DNA of 40,158 nucleotides, from IMG/VR virus record IMGVR_UViG_3300027763_000107, positions 1-40,158 of that record; one strand, written 5' to 3'. Position 1 is the stretch's first letter. Each line of letters opens with the position of its first letter. The notes under the pieces were generated by a model. The model saw nothing but the letters and a program-made list of their open reading frames with translations. It was not told where the DNA came from and did no database searches. Both the position numbers and the translations under genes were made by a program. Below, one piece after another: positions 21,886 to 28,872 of the stretch. The DNA comes from a virus.

Positions 21886-22633
21886 CTATTCTTTTTCTAA
21901 GCAAATTCCATGCTGTTGCTGCACAAAGGGGAACTTGTCCGTTTCCAATGGCTTTAAGTCTGTCCATTGCAGAGGCCATCCCATTAACCACTCTACAAAT
22001 ATTGGGTTCGGTTTTCCAACTATTCCTGTCAAGTCCCTTAATGCTTGATTTAAAGGGTATTGAGCTGGATGCCCTGATGGTCTTATTGGTTTCCAATTTG
22101 GCATTGTTCCCCTCTGTCCATCGCTTGCACTTGGAGTTGGATATTTTTGCAACAATCCAAATTCTTTCTCTTTTATGGTTTGCTCCAACATCGGCTGCTG
22201 AAAGCACTCCCCATTCCGCATCGAACCCCATTTGGGCCAGGTCTGCAAGGACTGTTCCAAGTCCTCTAGAAGTGAGCATTGGGGAATTTTCCACAAAAGC
22301 GTATCTAGGTCTAACTTCGCCAATGATTCTAGCCATTTCTTTCCACATTCCTGATCGCTCTGCCTCGATTCCCCCCCCCCTTCCTGCTGCTGAGATGTCT
22401 TGGCAAGGAAATCCTCCTGATACAACATCAACAATTCCTCTCCAAGGCTTTCCGTCAAAGGTTTGAACATCATCCCAAATTGGAAAACTCGGCAAAAGTC
22501 CGTCATTTTGCCTGGCACACAATACGCTTGCTGGATAGGCTTCCCATTCGACAGCGCAGACTGTTCTCCATCCAAGAAGGTGTCCCCCAAGTATTCCTCC
22601 ACCAGCGCCTGCGAAAAGAGCCAACTCATTCAT
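21878..22633 (-). CDS. DNA (cytosine-5) methyltransferase
   Basis: 251 residues, short for a C5 methylase (a typical one is 300-400), with a reduced target-recognition region. Motif I: LALFAGAGGGILGG (F7-G13). Motif IV: GGFPCQDIS with catalytic C77. Motif VI: ENSP at 115-118 (usually ENV). Motif VIII: ANHKRERIWIVA. Motif IX/X: AIGNGQVPLCAATAWNLL. No restriction partner is adjacent, so it is an orphan, probably protecting the phage from host enzymes. Codons 85-88 lie in a G10 run (22371-22380), which is striking in this AT-rich sequence. The fusion in frame is intact. Confidence 0.85.
   Translation of the reverse strand: MNELALFAGAGGGILGGHLLGWRTVCAVEWEAYPASVLCARQNDGLLPSFPIWDDVQTFDGKPWRGIVDVVSGGFPCQDISAAGRGGGIEAERSGMWKEMARIIGEVRPRYAFVENSPMLTSRGLGTVLADLAQMGFDAEWGVLSAADVGANHKRERIWIVAKISNSKCKRWTEGNNAKLETNKTIRASSSIPFKSSIKGLDRNSWKTEPNICRVVNGMASAMDRLKAIGNGQVPLCAATAWNLLRKRIDG
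22371..22380 (-). repeat. Ten-base G homopolymer inside the methyltransferase
   Basis: Ten consecutive G on the coding (minus) strand, in the loop following the PCQ catalytic motif (GRGGGIE). Surrounding DNA has no other long homopolymer G. Such tracts are prone to slippage; a one-base change would shift translation into another open frame. Confidence 0.8.
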
Positions 22634-23385
22634 GCCACCTTCCTTTTTTTATCTCGCTGATCCTGAATAAACTTTTTCATCTCAAAATAACTGTTAAAAC
22701 GAGCCAGGCGAGGATCTCCTCCACATTCGACCCTGTATGCCTCCTCAATCTGTTGCTCAGTTCCTAAAGGCAATTCTGTGGATTTCTGCTGTGCTTGTTG
22801 AATCCAGCTTGCCTCAAATGATCTCCAGCCTTTAAAAATGATTGTTTCTAGCACTTGATCCAATGGCATCTTGGCTAATTCAGCTTCTTTTATCAGCCTA
22901 GCAAGAACTCGATCCGTTACTGGAGCTTTCAATCTTTTCCTGTAAACCAAAAAATCATTCCATAAATCAACACTAACTCCGTCAGGAGTTACGACTTTAG
23001 GAGTAGTCTTTATTTGGTTCTTGGTTAATGGTTCTTGGTTCTTGGTTGGTTGAACGGATGTTGAACGCTTGTTTAACCGAGCTTCAGCAGATGCCTTTCC
23101 TGCTTTACTGGCTTGGTCTAGACGGCTATGGTACTTAGCGATTTCCTCATCAACTCGCTTGTTATGCCAGCAATTATCTTCATCAAAAATAAAGAATTCT
23201 TGCAATATTGCATCAACAGTTTCAACGGATGATCGAATTCGTCTTGCTACAGTTGAACTGTCGTTGAACGGCTGTTCAGTCATGTAATAAAGATCAATCA
23301 TTCGCCTATAAGCCAAGTCCTCCTCATTACTTAAATGAGAGGTATGGCTGATGTAATCCCCAATATGAAATGGGTAAAAGTTCAT
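22630..23385 (-). CDS. DUF1376 (YdaU-like) replication-associated protein
   Basis: 251 residues from the ATG at 23385, with an AAAGGATTGAA site; the in-frame extension upstream overlaps the regulator gene. The N-terminal DUF1376 domain is MNFYPFHIGDYISHTSHLSN, then EDLAYRRMIDLYYMTEQPFN and a winged-helix-like DEDNCWHNKRVDEEIAKYHS (about 1-100). A basic linker (KAGKASAEARLNKRSTSVQP) and a helical C-terminal half (KLKAPVTDRVLARLIKEAEL) follow. Relatives sit in replication modules and are thought to help load the helicase at the origin. Located directly upstream of the methyltransferase. Confidence 0.7.
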   Translation of the reverse strand: MNFYPFHIGDYISHTSHLSNEEDLAYRRMIDLYYMTEQPFNDSSTVARRIRSSVETVDAILQEFFIFDEDNCWHNKRVDEEIAKYHSRLDQASKAGKASAEARLNKRSTSVQPTKNQEPLTKNQIKTTPKVVTPDGVSVDLWNDFLVYRKRLKAPVTDRVLARLIKEAELAKMPLDQVLETIIFKGWRSFEASWIQQAQQKSTELPLGTEQQIEEAYRVECGGDPRLARFNSYFEMKKFIQDQRDKKRKVA

Positions 23386-23386
23386 T

Positions 23387-23590
23387 TCAATCCTTTTTAA
23401 ATAGATCAGGTCTAAGCATTTCATTGGTCAAGCGACCCTCAGATAAAGTGCTTAATTTTCTAAGATGGCGAATAGGAATATAGCCTCTCGCAACCCATTG
23501 ATATACCGCAGAATTTCTCACTCCTAGCAGCTTAGATAGCTCATCCAAAGTGCCAAATTCCACTTGTAAAAGCTGTTTTATTTCATTCAT
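23387..23590 (-). CDS. Helix-turn-helix regulator (YdaS/Cro-like)
   Basis: 67 residues from the ATG at 23590, with a strong TCAGGAGGATTT site. The sequence MNEIKQLLQVEFGTLDELSK LLGVRNSAVYQWVARG matches the short Cro/YdaS-type HTH. The ending IPIRHLRKLSTLSEGRLTNE is like YdaS C-termini. It is first in the minus-strand early operon and faces the divergent recombination operon across 138 bases, so it probably controls this divergent pair. No CI-type partner or integrase is visible. Confidence 0.7.
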   Translation of the reverse strand: MNEIKQLLQVEFGTLDELSKLLGVRNSAVYQWVARGYIPIRHLRKLSTLSEGRLTNEMLRPDLFKKD

Positions 23591-23728
23591 AAATCCTCCT
23601 GAAATGAACAATATCATAGATTTGTGCGATTTAGCAACAAAAAAGATAAAAAAAGTATTTGCAAGGTAATGGATATGATATAGTTCTATTCAAGCAGTAG
23701 ATTTTTTAACCAAGTGAAGGAGTAAGTG
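23591..23728. promoter_or_regulatory. Divergent promoter/operator region
   Basis: AT-rich gap between the HTH regulator (minus) and the first plus-strand early gene. Plus direction: an extended -10, TGA-TATAGT (23676-23684), lies 45 bases upstream of the ATG at 23729. Minus direction: TTGCTA (23637-23632) and TATTGT (23613-23608) with an 18-base spacer, leaving a very short leader. An imperfect inverted repeat TTGTGC-gattta-GCaACAA (23622-23640) overlaps the minus-strand -35 and could be the operator. Boxes assigned by eye. Confidence 0.4.
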
Positions 23729-23821
23729 ATGAAAACAGCAATAATTGAATGGACAGCAGTTGTAGTAACTGGGATAGCTTTTGGAGCTATGTTTGCTTAC
23801 GGCCTATTAGGAGGGTTCTAA
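23729..23821 (+). CDS. Very small membrane protein
   Basis: 30 residues, MKTAIIEWTAVVVTGIAFGA then a second half ending YGLLGGF, a single hydrophobic helix (about 8-24). Preceded by a good GAAGGAG site and followed by the next gene two bases after its stop. First gene of the plus-strand early operon. Function unknown; single-span phage peptides of this size can act on host membranes. Confidence 0.6.
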   Translation: MKTAIIEWTAVVVTGIAFGAMFAYGLLGGF

Positions 23822-23822
23822 T

Positions 23823-24113
23823 ATGAGTCGCTTACATGACCATTACTACGAGCCTGACGATTACGATGATCGCTCAGATGAGATCGAGGAGCGCACTTGG
23901 GAGCTAATGAAGCCAGGCGCTGAATACGATTACAGAACAACTCAAGCAGTTGCAGAAGCTATGGGGGATCTAGATAAAGAACGAGCTGATTCCCTACAAG
24001 CCATTATTGATACCCAAGATTACGAACAAATTGGTAGAAAAGTAATGATGATGGCTTTGGATTACATGGAACACTATGCCCAAAATGCAGCAGAACGAGA
24101 AATCAACGACTAA
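23823..24113 (+). CDS. Acidic hypothetical protein
   Basis: 96 residues, MSRLHDHYYEPDDYDDRSDE at the N-terminus and very acidic throughout (DDYDD, EIEER). The C-terminal helices (QAVAEAMGDLDKERADSLQA and QIGRKVMMMALDYMEHYAQN) look ordered. Strong AGGAGGG site inside the upstream gene. Acidic phage proteins of this kind sometimes mimic DNA; no evidence for that beyond composition. Confidence 0.6.
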   Translation: MSRLHDHYYEPDDYDDRSDEIEERTWELMKPGAEYDYRTTQAVAEAMGDLDKERADSLQAIIDTQDYEQIGRKVMMMALDYMEHYAQNAAEREIND

Positions 24114-24123
24114 GGAAAAAGTG

Positions 24124-24663
24124 ATGACTAAATTTTTAGAACTACGCAAAATCAATGTAAACGAGCATACAGAGAAAAAAGGTAAATTTACCTATCTGTC
24201 ATGGTCATGGGCTGTAGATCAGCTCCTCCAACAAGATCCTCAAGCTACTTGGACTTATGGTGATCCAGTTTACTTTGCTGAAACTTTGATGGTATTTTGC
24301 TCAGTAACCGCTTTTGGCAAAACGATGACAGCTCAGATGCCTGTCATTAACAATCAAAACAAGGCTATTCAAAACCCTGATGCAATGGCTGTAAATACCG
24401 CTATGCAACGATGCCTGGTTAAGGCAATAGCTCTGCATGGCCTTGCGTTGTATATCTATGCTGGAGAGGATCTGCCTGAAGAAGAAGTTGTGGATTTAAC
24501 CAGCCAAGCAGATATTTGGGTAAAAGCAATTAATACAGCGAAAGACATAGATGAACTCAAAACAATTTATGGTAATGCCTATCACCAGCTCTCAAAAGAT
24601 AAATCAGCAGTCGCTAAGATTTCCGCAGCCAAAGATGCCAAAAAAGCAGAATTGGGAGCATAA
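24124..24663 (+). CDS. Single-strand annealing protein, Sak3 / DUF1071-like
   Basis: 179 residues from the ATG at 24124, which has an AAGGAAAA site and follows the upstream stop. The core LRKINVNEHTEKKGKFTYLS WSWAVDQLLQ and the later MAVNTAMQRCLVKAIALHGL (conserved helix) with LYIYAGEDLPEEE are typical of DUF1071/Sak3. These recombinases anneal complementary strands. A 29-residue membrane peptide and a 69-residue gene separate it from the exonuclease, and an SSB-like gene follows, so this is a phage recombination module. Confidence 0.8.
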   Translation: MTKFLELRKINVNEHTEKKGKFTYLSWSWAVDQLLQQDPQATWTYGDPVYFAETLMVFCSVTAFGKTMTAQMPVINNQNKAIQNPDAMAVNTAMQRCLVKAIALHGLALYIYAGEDLPEEEVVDLTSQADIWVKAINTAKDIDELKTIYGNAYHQLSKDKSAVAKISAAKDAKKAELGA

Positions 24664-24712
24664 AGCCATTTTTGATGAATTTTTAAGAAAAGAAAAGGAA
24701 GCTCGCAAATGA
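24635..24712 (+). CDS. Possible 25-residue overlapping ORF
   Basis: An alternative frame starting inside the end of the Sak3-like gene encodes MPKKQNWEHKAIFDEFLRKE plus KEARK and stops at a TGA that overlaps the next ATG (ATGA). It covers the 45 bases otherwise left between genes. No ribosome site precedes its ATG, so it may be chance. Confidence 0.25.
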   Translation: MPKKQNWEHKAIFDEFLRKEKEARK

Positions 24713-24798
24713 GTATTTTTATAGCATTTTTAGCTTTTACTGGAGCAGTAACCTGGTTAGTAATTGGTGCAATGCTTATTTATATATGGATGGAATGA
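24709..24798 (+). CDS. Very small membrane protein
   Basis: 29 residues: MSIFIAFLAFTGAVTWLVIG then AMLIYIWME, one long hydrophobic helix. AAAAGGAAG precedes the start. It is followed by an overlapping TGATG start of the next gene, indicating coupling. Unknown function. Confidence 0.6.
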   Translation: MSIFIAFLAFTGAVTWLVIGAMLIYIWME

Positions 24799-25007
24799 TG
24801 AACAATAAACCAGTAGCGTGGACTGCTTGTTTAAGTTGTGGTCAAAAAGTTACAAGCGATTCTATTCACACTTGTTCGCCACAATTAAAGACACTAACAG
24901 ATGAGGAAATAGAAAAAGTGTTTGTGTTGAATTGCAATCTTATAAATGAAACTTTTGCATATAGGGATTTTGCTAGAGCAATACTAAGAAAGGCACAAGA
25001 GAAATGA
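24798..25007 (+). CDS. Hypothetical protein with possible zinc site
   Basis: 69 residues from the ATG at 24798, which overlaps the preceding TGA (TGATG); in-frame ATGs at 24786 and 24795 are possible. The first part contains CLSCGQKVTSDSIHTC (three cysteines and a histidine, possible zinc knuckle). The remainder is helical (DEEIEKVFVLNCNLINETFA, YRDFARAILRKAQE). It ends by overlapping the exonuclease start (ATGA). No family recognised. Confidence 0.6.
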   Translation: MNNKPVAWTACLSCGQKVTSDSIHTCSPQLKTLTDEEIEKVFVLNCNLINETFAYRDFARAILRKAQEK

Positions 25008-25654
25008 CAACTTTTACAACAGAAGATAGAGTTGCTTGCATACAACAAGGAACTGATGAATGGCATCAACTTAGATTAGGAAAAGTTACCGCTTCTAGGG
25101 TTGCAGATATACTGGCTAAGACAAAATCAGGCCCCTCAGCTAGTCGAGGTAACTATCTGATTGAGCTTGCCTTGCAACGAGTTACAAAGACCATAGAGGA
25201 ATCATACCAAAATGAAGCTATGCAATGGGGAACTCAAACAGAACCGCAAGCCAGGGTTGCTTATGAAGTTAAAACAGGCAATTTTGTGGATCAGATCGCC
25301 TTTGTCAATCATCCTACTATTGCTGGCTTTGGTTGTTCTCCTGATGGCTTGGTTGGAAACGATGGTCTTATTGAAATTAAATGTCCAAACTCTGCTACGC
25401 ATTGGGGCTACATAAAAGCCAATGAACCACCTAACAAATATGTTATTCAGATGCAGGCTCAAATGGCAGCTACAGGGGCTAAATGGTGCGACTTTGTAAG
25501 TTTTGATCCAAGGATGCCTGAGCGCAGTCAATTATTGATTGTTCATGTTCCTAGAGATCCTGAGTTCATTTTGTTTATGGAAACAGAAATTAAGCAATTT
25601 TTAAGTGAAGTAGAAGTTGAAGTAAATCTTATGGAGAAGCGCAATGGCAATTAA
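25004..25654 (+). CDS. YqaJ / lambda-type 5'-3' exonuclease
   Basis: 216 residues, the size of lambda Exo (226). N-terminal QQGTDEWHQLRLGKVTASRV (conserved E/W-xxR-xGxxTAS), then E80 in WGTQTEPQARVAYE, and the catalytic PD...E-x-K set: SPDGLVG with D114 and GLIEIKCP with E124-x-K126. Then YVIQMQAQMAATG, the conserved Q-helix. It should resect double-stranded ends to give 3' overhangs for the Sak3-like protein. Start overlaps the previous stop by ATGA. Confidence 0.9.
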   Translation: MTTFTTEDRVACIQQGTDEWHQLRLGKVTASRVADILAKTKSGPSASRGNYLIELALQRVTKTIEESYQNEAMQWGTQTEPQARVAYEVKTGNFVDQIAFVNHPTIAGFGCSPDGLVGNDGLIEIKCPNSATHWGYIKANEPPNKYVIQMQAQMAATGAKWCDFVSFDPRMPERSQLLIVHVPRDPEFILFMETEIKQFLSEVEVEVNLMEKRNGN

Positions 25655-25892
25655 ATATTTCGTAAAAGCAGCAGTATCAGAGTATGAAGATAAGACCGAT
25701 GGCAAAATGAAAAAGCGTTATCAGTCTATTGGAGTCATCATGGAAACTAAGCATGGCCTTATGCTCAAAATTGAGTCTTTGCCTATCTATGCCATGAAAG
25801 AGGGTTCAATCTTTGCTTATTTAAATGAACCTGAAGAAAAAGGAGCAGCTCCAGCAAAGCAATCTAATGATTTGGATGATCCACCATTCTAA
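25644..25892 (+). CDS. Small ssDNA-binding protein candidate with SSB-like tail
   Basis: 82 residues. The N-terminal ~60 residues are beta-rich (MAIKYFVKAAVSEYEDKTDG, KKRYQSIGVIMETKHGLMLK) as in a short OB fold. A flexible EEKGAAPAKQS linker follows, and the protein ends NDLDDPPF, very like the acidic-PF tip of bacterial SSB (DDDIPF). It overlaps the exonuclease end, with GGAGAAG before its ATG. Role proposed: coat ssDNA and recruit host repair proteins through the tip. The family is not identified by sequence alone. Confidence 0.6.
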   Translation: MAIKYFVKAAVSEYEDKTDGKMKKRYQSIGVIMETKHGLMLKIESLPIYAMKEGSIFAYLNEPEEKGAAPAKQSNDLDDPPF

Positions 25893-25900
25893 GGAGAAAT

Positions 25901-26107
25901 ATGAACAACGAACATATTTGGACTGTTTCAGGAACTGATATTACGATTCGATGGAGGCTTGCTGGATGGACTCCTCCATCAGAATTACAGGAATATATAG
26001 ATAAATGGGCTTACTGGCAAAATCTTCCGTTGCGTAAACTAGATGACCAGGCTAAACAACAATACGAGGCTGTATTGCGTAAAGCCAAAGTTGCGAGGAT
26101 CAAATGA
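25901..26107 (+). CDS. Hypothetical protein
   Basis: 68 residues, MNNEHIWTVSGTDITIRWRL, then AGWTPPSELQEYIDKWAYWQ and a basic helical end RKAKVARIK. Good AAGGAGAAAT site. The tryptophan-rich WRLAGWTPPSE segment resembles small proteins near aquatic phage recombination genes. Its TGA overlaps the next ATG. Function unknown. Confidence 0.6.
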   Translation: MNNEHIWTVSGTDITIRWRLAGWTPPSELQEYIDKWAYWQNLPLRKLDDQAKQQYEAVLRKAKVARIK

Positions 26108-26295
26108 TTTACGAAAAAATCCCTTTTGCTGGAGAAATAGCAATTCCTGAAGATGAGTGCGAAAGACAGTTTTTTGAAACTTTTCCTGATGTCTTTAACA
26201 CCAATGAAGTTGCTTTAAAAGTTTGGACTATGGCTTGGATTAAAAGCCGTATGTTTACCCTTAAAGATATGGAACAGGAATTTAAAAAACTTTAA
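26104..26295 (+). CDS. Hypothetical protein, last of the plus operon
   Basis: 63 residues: MIYEKIPFAGEIAIPEDECE, RQFFETFPDVFNTNEVALKV, WTMAWIKSRMFTLKDMEQEF. A mix of acidic and aromatic residues, helical at the end. Coupled to the upstream gene by ATGA. Its stop overlaps that of the minus-strand gene at 26292, giving a convergent end without a clear terminator. Confidence 0.6.
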   Translation: MIYEKIPFAGEIAIPEDECERQFFETFPDVFNTNEVALKVWTMAWIKSRMFTLKDMEQEFKKL

Positions 26296-26432
26296 CCTTT
26301 CATGGGATGAGCCTTGTTCATAGGCTCTTTCTCATGTTTTTTTAGTTCTTGTTTAACTTCATAAACAGCATTACGCAGTTTAATTACTTGCGCTTCCTCA
26401 CGCTTTTCATGTTTTTTTGTTTCTTTAATCAT
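26292..26432 (-). CDS. Small charged helical protein, end of late arm
   Basis: 46 residues: MIKETKKHEKREEAQVIKLR, NAVYEVKQELKKHEKEPMNK, AHPMKG, strongly charged coiled coil. Preceded by AGGAGCATAAA after the endolysin stop. It is the last gene of the long minus-strand late arm and converges on the early operon. Function unknown. Confidence 0.55.
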   Translation of the reverse strand: MIKETKKHEKREEAQVIKLRNAVYEVKQELKKHEKEPMNKAHPMKG

Positions 26433-26433
26433 T

Positions 26434-27030
26434 TTATGCTCCTAGTATGTCCATTGCTTTATGAATTCGATCAATACGATCTTGTAACCCAATAGTGCCA
26501 CCATTGATCCGCTTGGTCATGGTAGCCCAATCTTCATTATCTGACAACGCATTTAAGCCACGCTTGTTAAAGAACCAGCCAGCAGATAGACAAGCGTTCT
26601 CAGGCTCTAAAATAAGCTCAGGATGCTCCGCAAAAGGCTTTCCTAGGGCTAGTCCACATACTGTATAGTTTGACCGCCCTGTGAGCTGAATTAGACCCCT
26701 TCCATGAAATCGCCAACCATCTCCATCTTCAGTATTTCCTAGATCAGCTCTGCCACCATAAACTTTATTGGCAATTCTTTCAGGTTTACGCTCATACTCT
26801 GAGGCAAATTCAATGTTATGGAATCGACTAGGCCATGTAGCAACTAAGCCTTTAGCGCTGTAATTGAGGTTTTCTTCTAAGACTTTAAATGAGGCAGATT
26901 CATGACCGCATTGTCCAATAAAAGCTGCCTGGCGCTTCGGAGTGTTTATTTCATACTTTTTGAAAGTAGCGTTTAATCCATCAAGCCATTTAGGATCTAT
27001 TCCTAAAGCCTGTAATTGCTCTGATGTCAT
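26434..27030 (-). CDS. Endolysin, GH19 (chitinase/lysozyme-like)
   Basis: 198 residues, typical of phage GH19 endolysins. Residues 31-60 have RQAAFIGQCGHESASFKVLE with the catalytic E44 and the next Glu nearby. YGGRADLGNTEDGDGWRFHG and RGLIQLTGRSNY (about 91-122) form the substrate groove, with ending DRIHKAMDILGA. No signal peptide, so export depends on the holin immediately upstream, whose stop overlaps this start (ATGA). It hydrolyses peptidoglycan of a Gram-negative host. Confidence 0.9.
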   Translation of the reverse strand: MTSEQLQALGIDPKWLDGLNATFKKYEINTPKRQAAFIGQCGHESASFKVLEENLNYSAKGLVATWPSRFHNIEFASEYERKPERIANKVYGGRADLGNTEDGDGWRFHGRGLIQLTGRSNYTVCGLALGKPFAEHPELILEPENACLSAGWFFNKRGLNALSDNEDWATMTKRINGGTIGLQDRIDRIHKAMDILGA

Positions 27031-27428
27031 TCTTTTTTAGCTTTCATATCCATGATCTTTTCTAGAGTGCGACCCCCAAAATAGAAAGACATAATTAACA
27101 TACCCCATTGACCTAACAGCTCTACATAAGCTCCCCTGGTTTCATGCCCAAGCATAGACATAAAAGCAAAAAATGTATAAACAGCCAAAATAAATATAAG
27201 GGTTAAAGGTCTAATATTTTTAGACAAAGTAGAATCAGAAGCCATATCAGCTTGCTGTCTTTTAGTAAGTTCTTGTTGCTCCGCAGTATCTGCTGCAATT
27301 TGAGCTAATTCGCCATTTTGCTGCATCTGCAATAACTCTAGCTGTGCTTTAGCTTTTTGCTCAGGATCAGGAAAGAATTTATCAATTAGCTTACCGCCAA
27401 TATCTAGTAATGCGCCTAATGGAAACAT
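27027..27428 (-). CDS. Holin, GTA-type 3-TM family
   Basis: 133 residues. N-terminal amphipathic region FPLGALLDIGGKLIDKFFPD, a Gln/Glu/Ala coiled segment (EQKAKAQLELLQMQQNGELA), then two strong hydrophobic segments: LTLIFILAVYTFFAFMSM and WGMLIMSFYFGGRTLEK. This matches the GTA_holin_3TM class, whose first segment is the weaker N-terminal helix. Coupled to the endolysin gene. Forms holes that release endolysin at lysis time. Confidence 0.8.
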   Translation of the reverse strand: MFPLGALLDIGGKLIDKFFPDPEQKAKAQLELLQMQQNGELAQIAADTAEQQELTKRQQADMASDSTLSKNIRPLTLIFILAVYTFFAFMSMLGHETRGAYVELLGQWGMLIMSFYFGGRTLEKIMDMKAKKE

Positions 27429-27884
27429 TTAAAAAGCTCCTAAAACAAATTTAAGCCACAAAGTGACCATTAATGCAGCTAGAAAACAATAAAACTGAAC
27501 TCTGCGAACTGCTTTTAAATCATGTTGATATTCTTCGTTGTCTTTGCGTTGCATATTCTCTATATCTAACTTTATTTTTAGCACCGCTTCCCACTCTTTT
27601 GCTCCGTATTTCTTAACAAAGTCTATTTTTAACTTTGCTTCTTCATCACTTATTTGCTTCTTATGCTTCCAAGAATCTAAAGCCTTAATTAACGCTCTTT
27701 CCTTCTTAAACTCTGTTTCTCGCCTTGATCTAATCCGTTCATTGGCTTGCTTTTGAGCTACTTCTAATCCATCTTTTTGAATGTTTTCTATGGAGCTAGA
27801 TAGCCCCTTACTGGCTTCTCTAGTCGCATCTATAGATCCACTAAGAGCTTTTACTCCTTCTGCAATTCCATACGGATCGGACAT
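27429..27884 (-). CDS. Hypothetical lysis-cassette protein with C-terminal TM
   Basis: 151 residues. Long charged coiled coil (KQANERIRSRRETEFKKERA, EEAKLKIDFVKKYGAKEWEA) and a single C-terminal transmembrane segment (VQFYCFLAALMVTLWLKFVL). Located between the XhlA-like gene and the holin in the same frame order. It may be a membrane-anchored cytoplasmic or spanin-like protein; no lipobox is visible. Family not recognised. Confidence 0.55.
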   Translation of the reverse strand: MSDPYGIAEGVKALSGSIDATREASKGLSSSIENIQKDGLEVAQKQANERIRSRRETEFKKERALIKALDSWKHKKQISDEEAKLKIDFVKKYGAKEWEAVLKIKLDIENMQRKDNEEYQHDLKAVRRVQFYCFLAALMVTLWLKFVLGAF

Positions 27885-27890
27885 ACATTT

Positions 27891-28121
27891 TCATTTTCCT
27901 GAGAAATGGCTTCCAATAAATCCCACAATTCCGCTAATTGCAGATACGATAGCCATTCCAACCCAAAAGCCACCTCTAGATTGATTTGCAAGTGCGACAA
28001 GCTCCTCTAATTTAGACTCCATTTTGTCAATTTTTTGCGACATTAGTTCTAATTGCTTTTCGTTATTCTCTACAGTATTCCAAAGAATTCCGTATTTAAC
28101 TGGATCGAGTTCAAATGACAT
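27891..28121 (-). CDS. XhlA-like small membrane protein with coiled coil
   Basis: 76 residues from the ATG at 28121 (GTG at 28127 would add MD). Coiled coil ENNEKQLELMSQKIDKMESK LEELVAL, then one TM segment (FWVGMAIVSAISGIVGFIGS) and a short tail. Same plan as 3150-3359 but not the same sequence. XhlA-type proteins assist holins. First gene of the lysis set after the collar-type fibre. Confidence 0.7.
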   Translation of the reverse strand: MSFELDPVKYGILWNTVENNEKQLELMSQKIDKMESKLEELVALANQSRGGFWVGMAIVSAISGIVGFIGSHFSGK

Positions 28122-28129
28122 ATCCACGC

Positions 28130-28870
28130 TTAGCCCTTCATAATGTAAGCAAGAGCATAGTAAGGAGGAAGATTAGCGTTAGTTCCGCTTACACCAGCAG
28201 TAGCATTAGTTACGCTAATTCCAGTTGATGCTGCAACAATACTTAATGTTGCTGGTGTTCCTGGATTAGCTACCGCACCACCAGGAGCATTTTGTTGGGC
28301 AGTTCCAACTAAAGATGTTCCAGGGCTAGTTGCATGAGTATGAGTAGGATCAGTAACACTTGCAGTATGAGTATGAGAAACAACAATAGCATCGGCAGAA
28401 CCACCAGTTGCATTTACAGCATAAGTAGATCCAGCTCCAACAATAAAGCTATTGCGTAAATCAGGAGTTCCGTTTGTTCCATCGCATAAATACCAAGTTG
28501 CAGGAATAGAACCAGTAGATCCTGACCAAAGAATAATTCCTCCAGTAGGAACAGCAGGGGCTGATGCAGGAGCATTTTGCAGAATTGGATAAATATTATC
28601 TAATGTTTGGATCAATACAGAATTTGCTGTTTGAAGAACAAACTTATATGAATAGCCAGTAAGTAGCCAAATTTCTTGTGGAACTCGACCAGCAGCATCT
28701 AAAACAATAGGGTTTGCATTAGCAATCGTTCCAGCATTAGTTGTATAGGTTACTAATGGAGTAGAAGATCCAGCTTGATAGGTATAAATCAAACCTCCAG
28801 CTAAAGGAACTCCATTGTCATCAAAAAATTGCTGACCGATTCCGTATGGGGATAAAAGAACTGATGCCAT
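28130..28870 (-). CDS. Short tail fibre with collar-like domain
   Basis: 246 residues. N-terminal anchoring region MASVLLSPYGIGQQFFDDNG with GGLIYTYQAGSSTPLVTYT, an anchor found on P22-like virions as I recall. From about 110 on: GGIILWSGSTGSIPATWYLC DGTNGTPDLRNSFIVGAG. The G-I-I-x-W...P-x-x-W-x-L-C-D-G...D-L-R-x-x-F pattern is a tail-collar domain. Its tip has HTHTASVTDPTHTHA and PPYYALAYIMKG, as in collar/T4 gp12-like short fibres with His-bound metal. It follows the ejection gene cluster and precedes lysis genes. It probably contributes to adsorption. Confidence 0.75.
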   Translation of the reverse strand: MASVLLSPYGIGQQFFDDNGVPLAGGLIYTYQAGSSTPLVTYTTNAGTIANANPIVLDAAGRVPQEIWLLTGYSYKFVLQTANSVLIQTLDNIYPILQNAPASAPAVPTGGIILWSGSTGSIPATWYLCDGTNGTPDLRNSFIVGAGSTYAVNATGGSADAIVVSHTHTASVTDPTHTHATSPGTSLVGTAQQNAPGGAVANPGTPATLSIVAASTGISVTNATAGVSGTNANLPPYYALAYIMKG

Positions 28871-28872
28871 GA

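Noticed and set aside
21948-22466. 172-codon plus-strand frame opposite the methyltransferase
   Set aside because: Hydrophobic, no motif, no ribosome site, fully opposite a well-supported gene.
21886-22629. 247-codon minus-strand frame overlapping the methyltransferase in another frame
   Set aside because: The overlapping frame lacks family motifs, while the other one has all the C5-methylase motifs in order. Kept only as a note for the G10 slippage idea.
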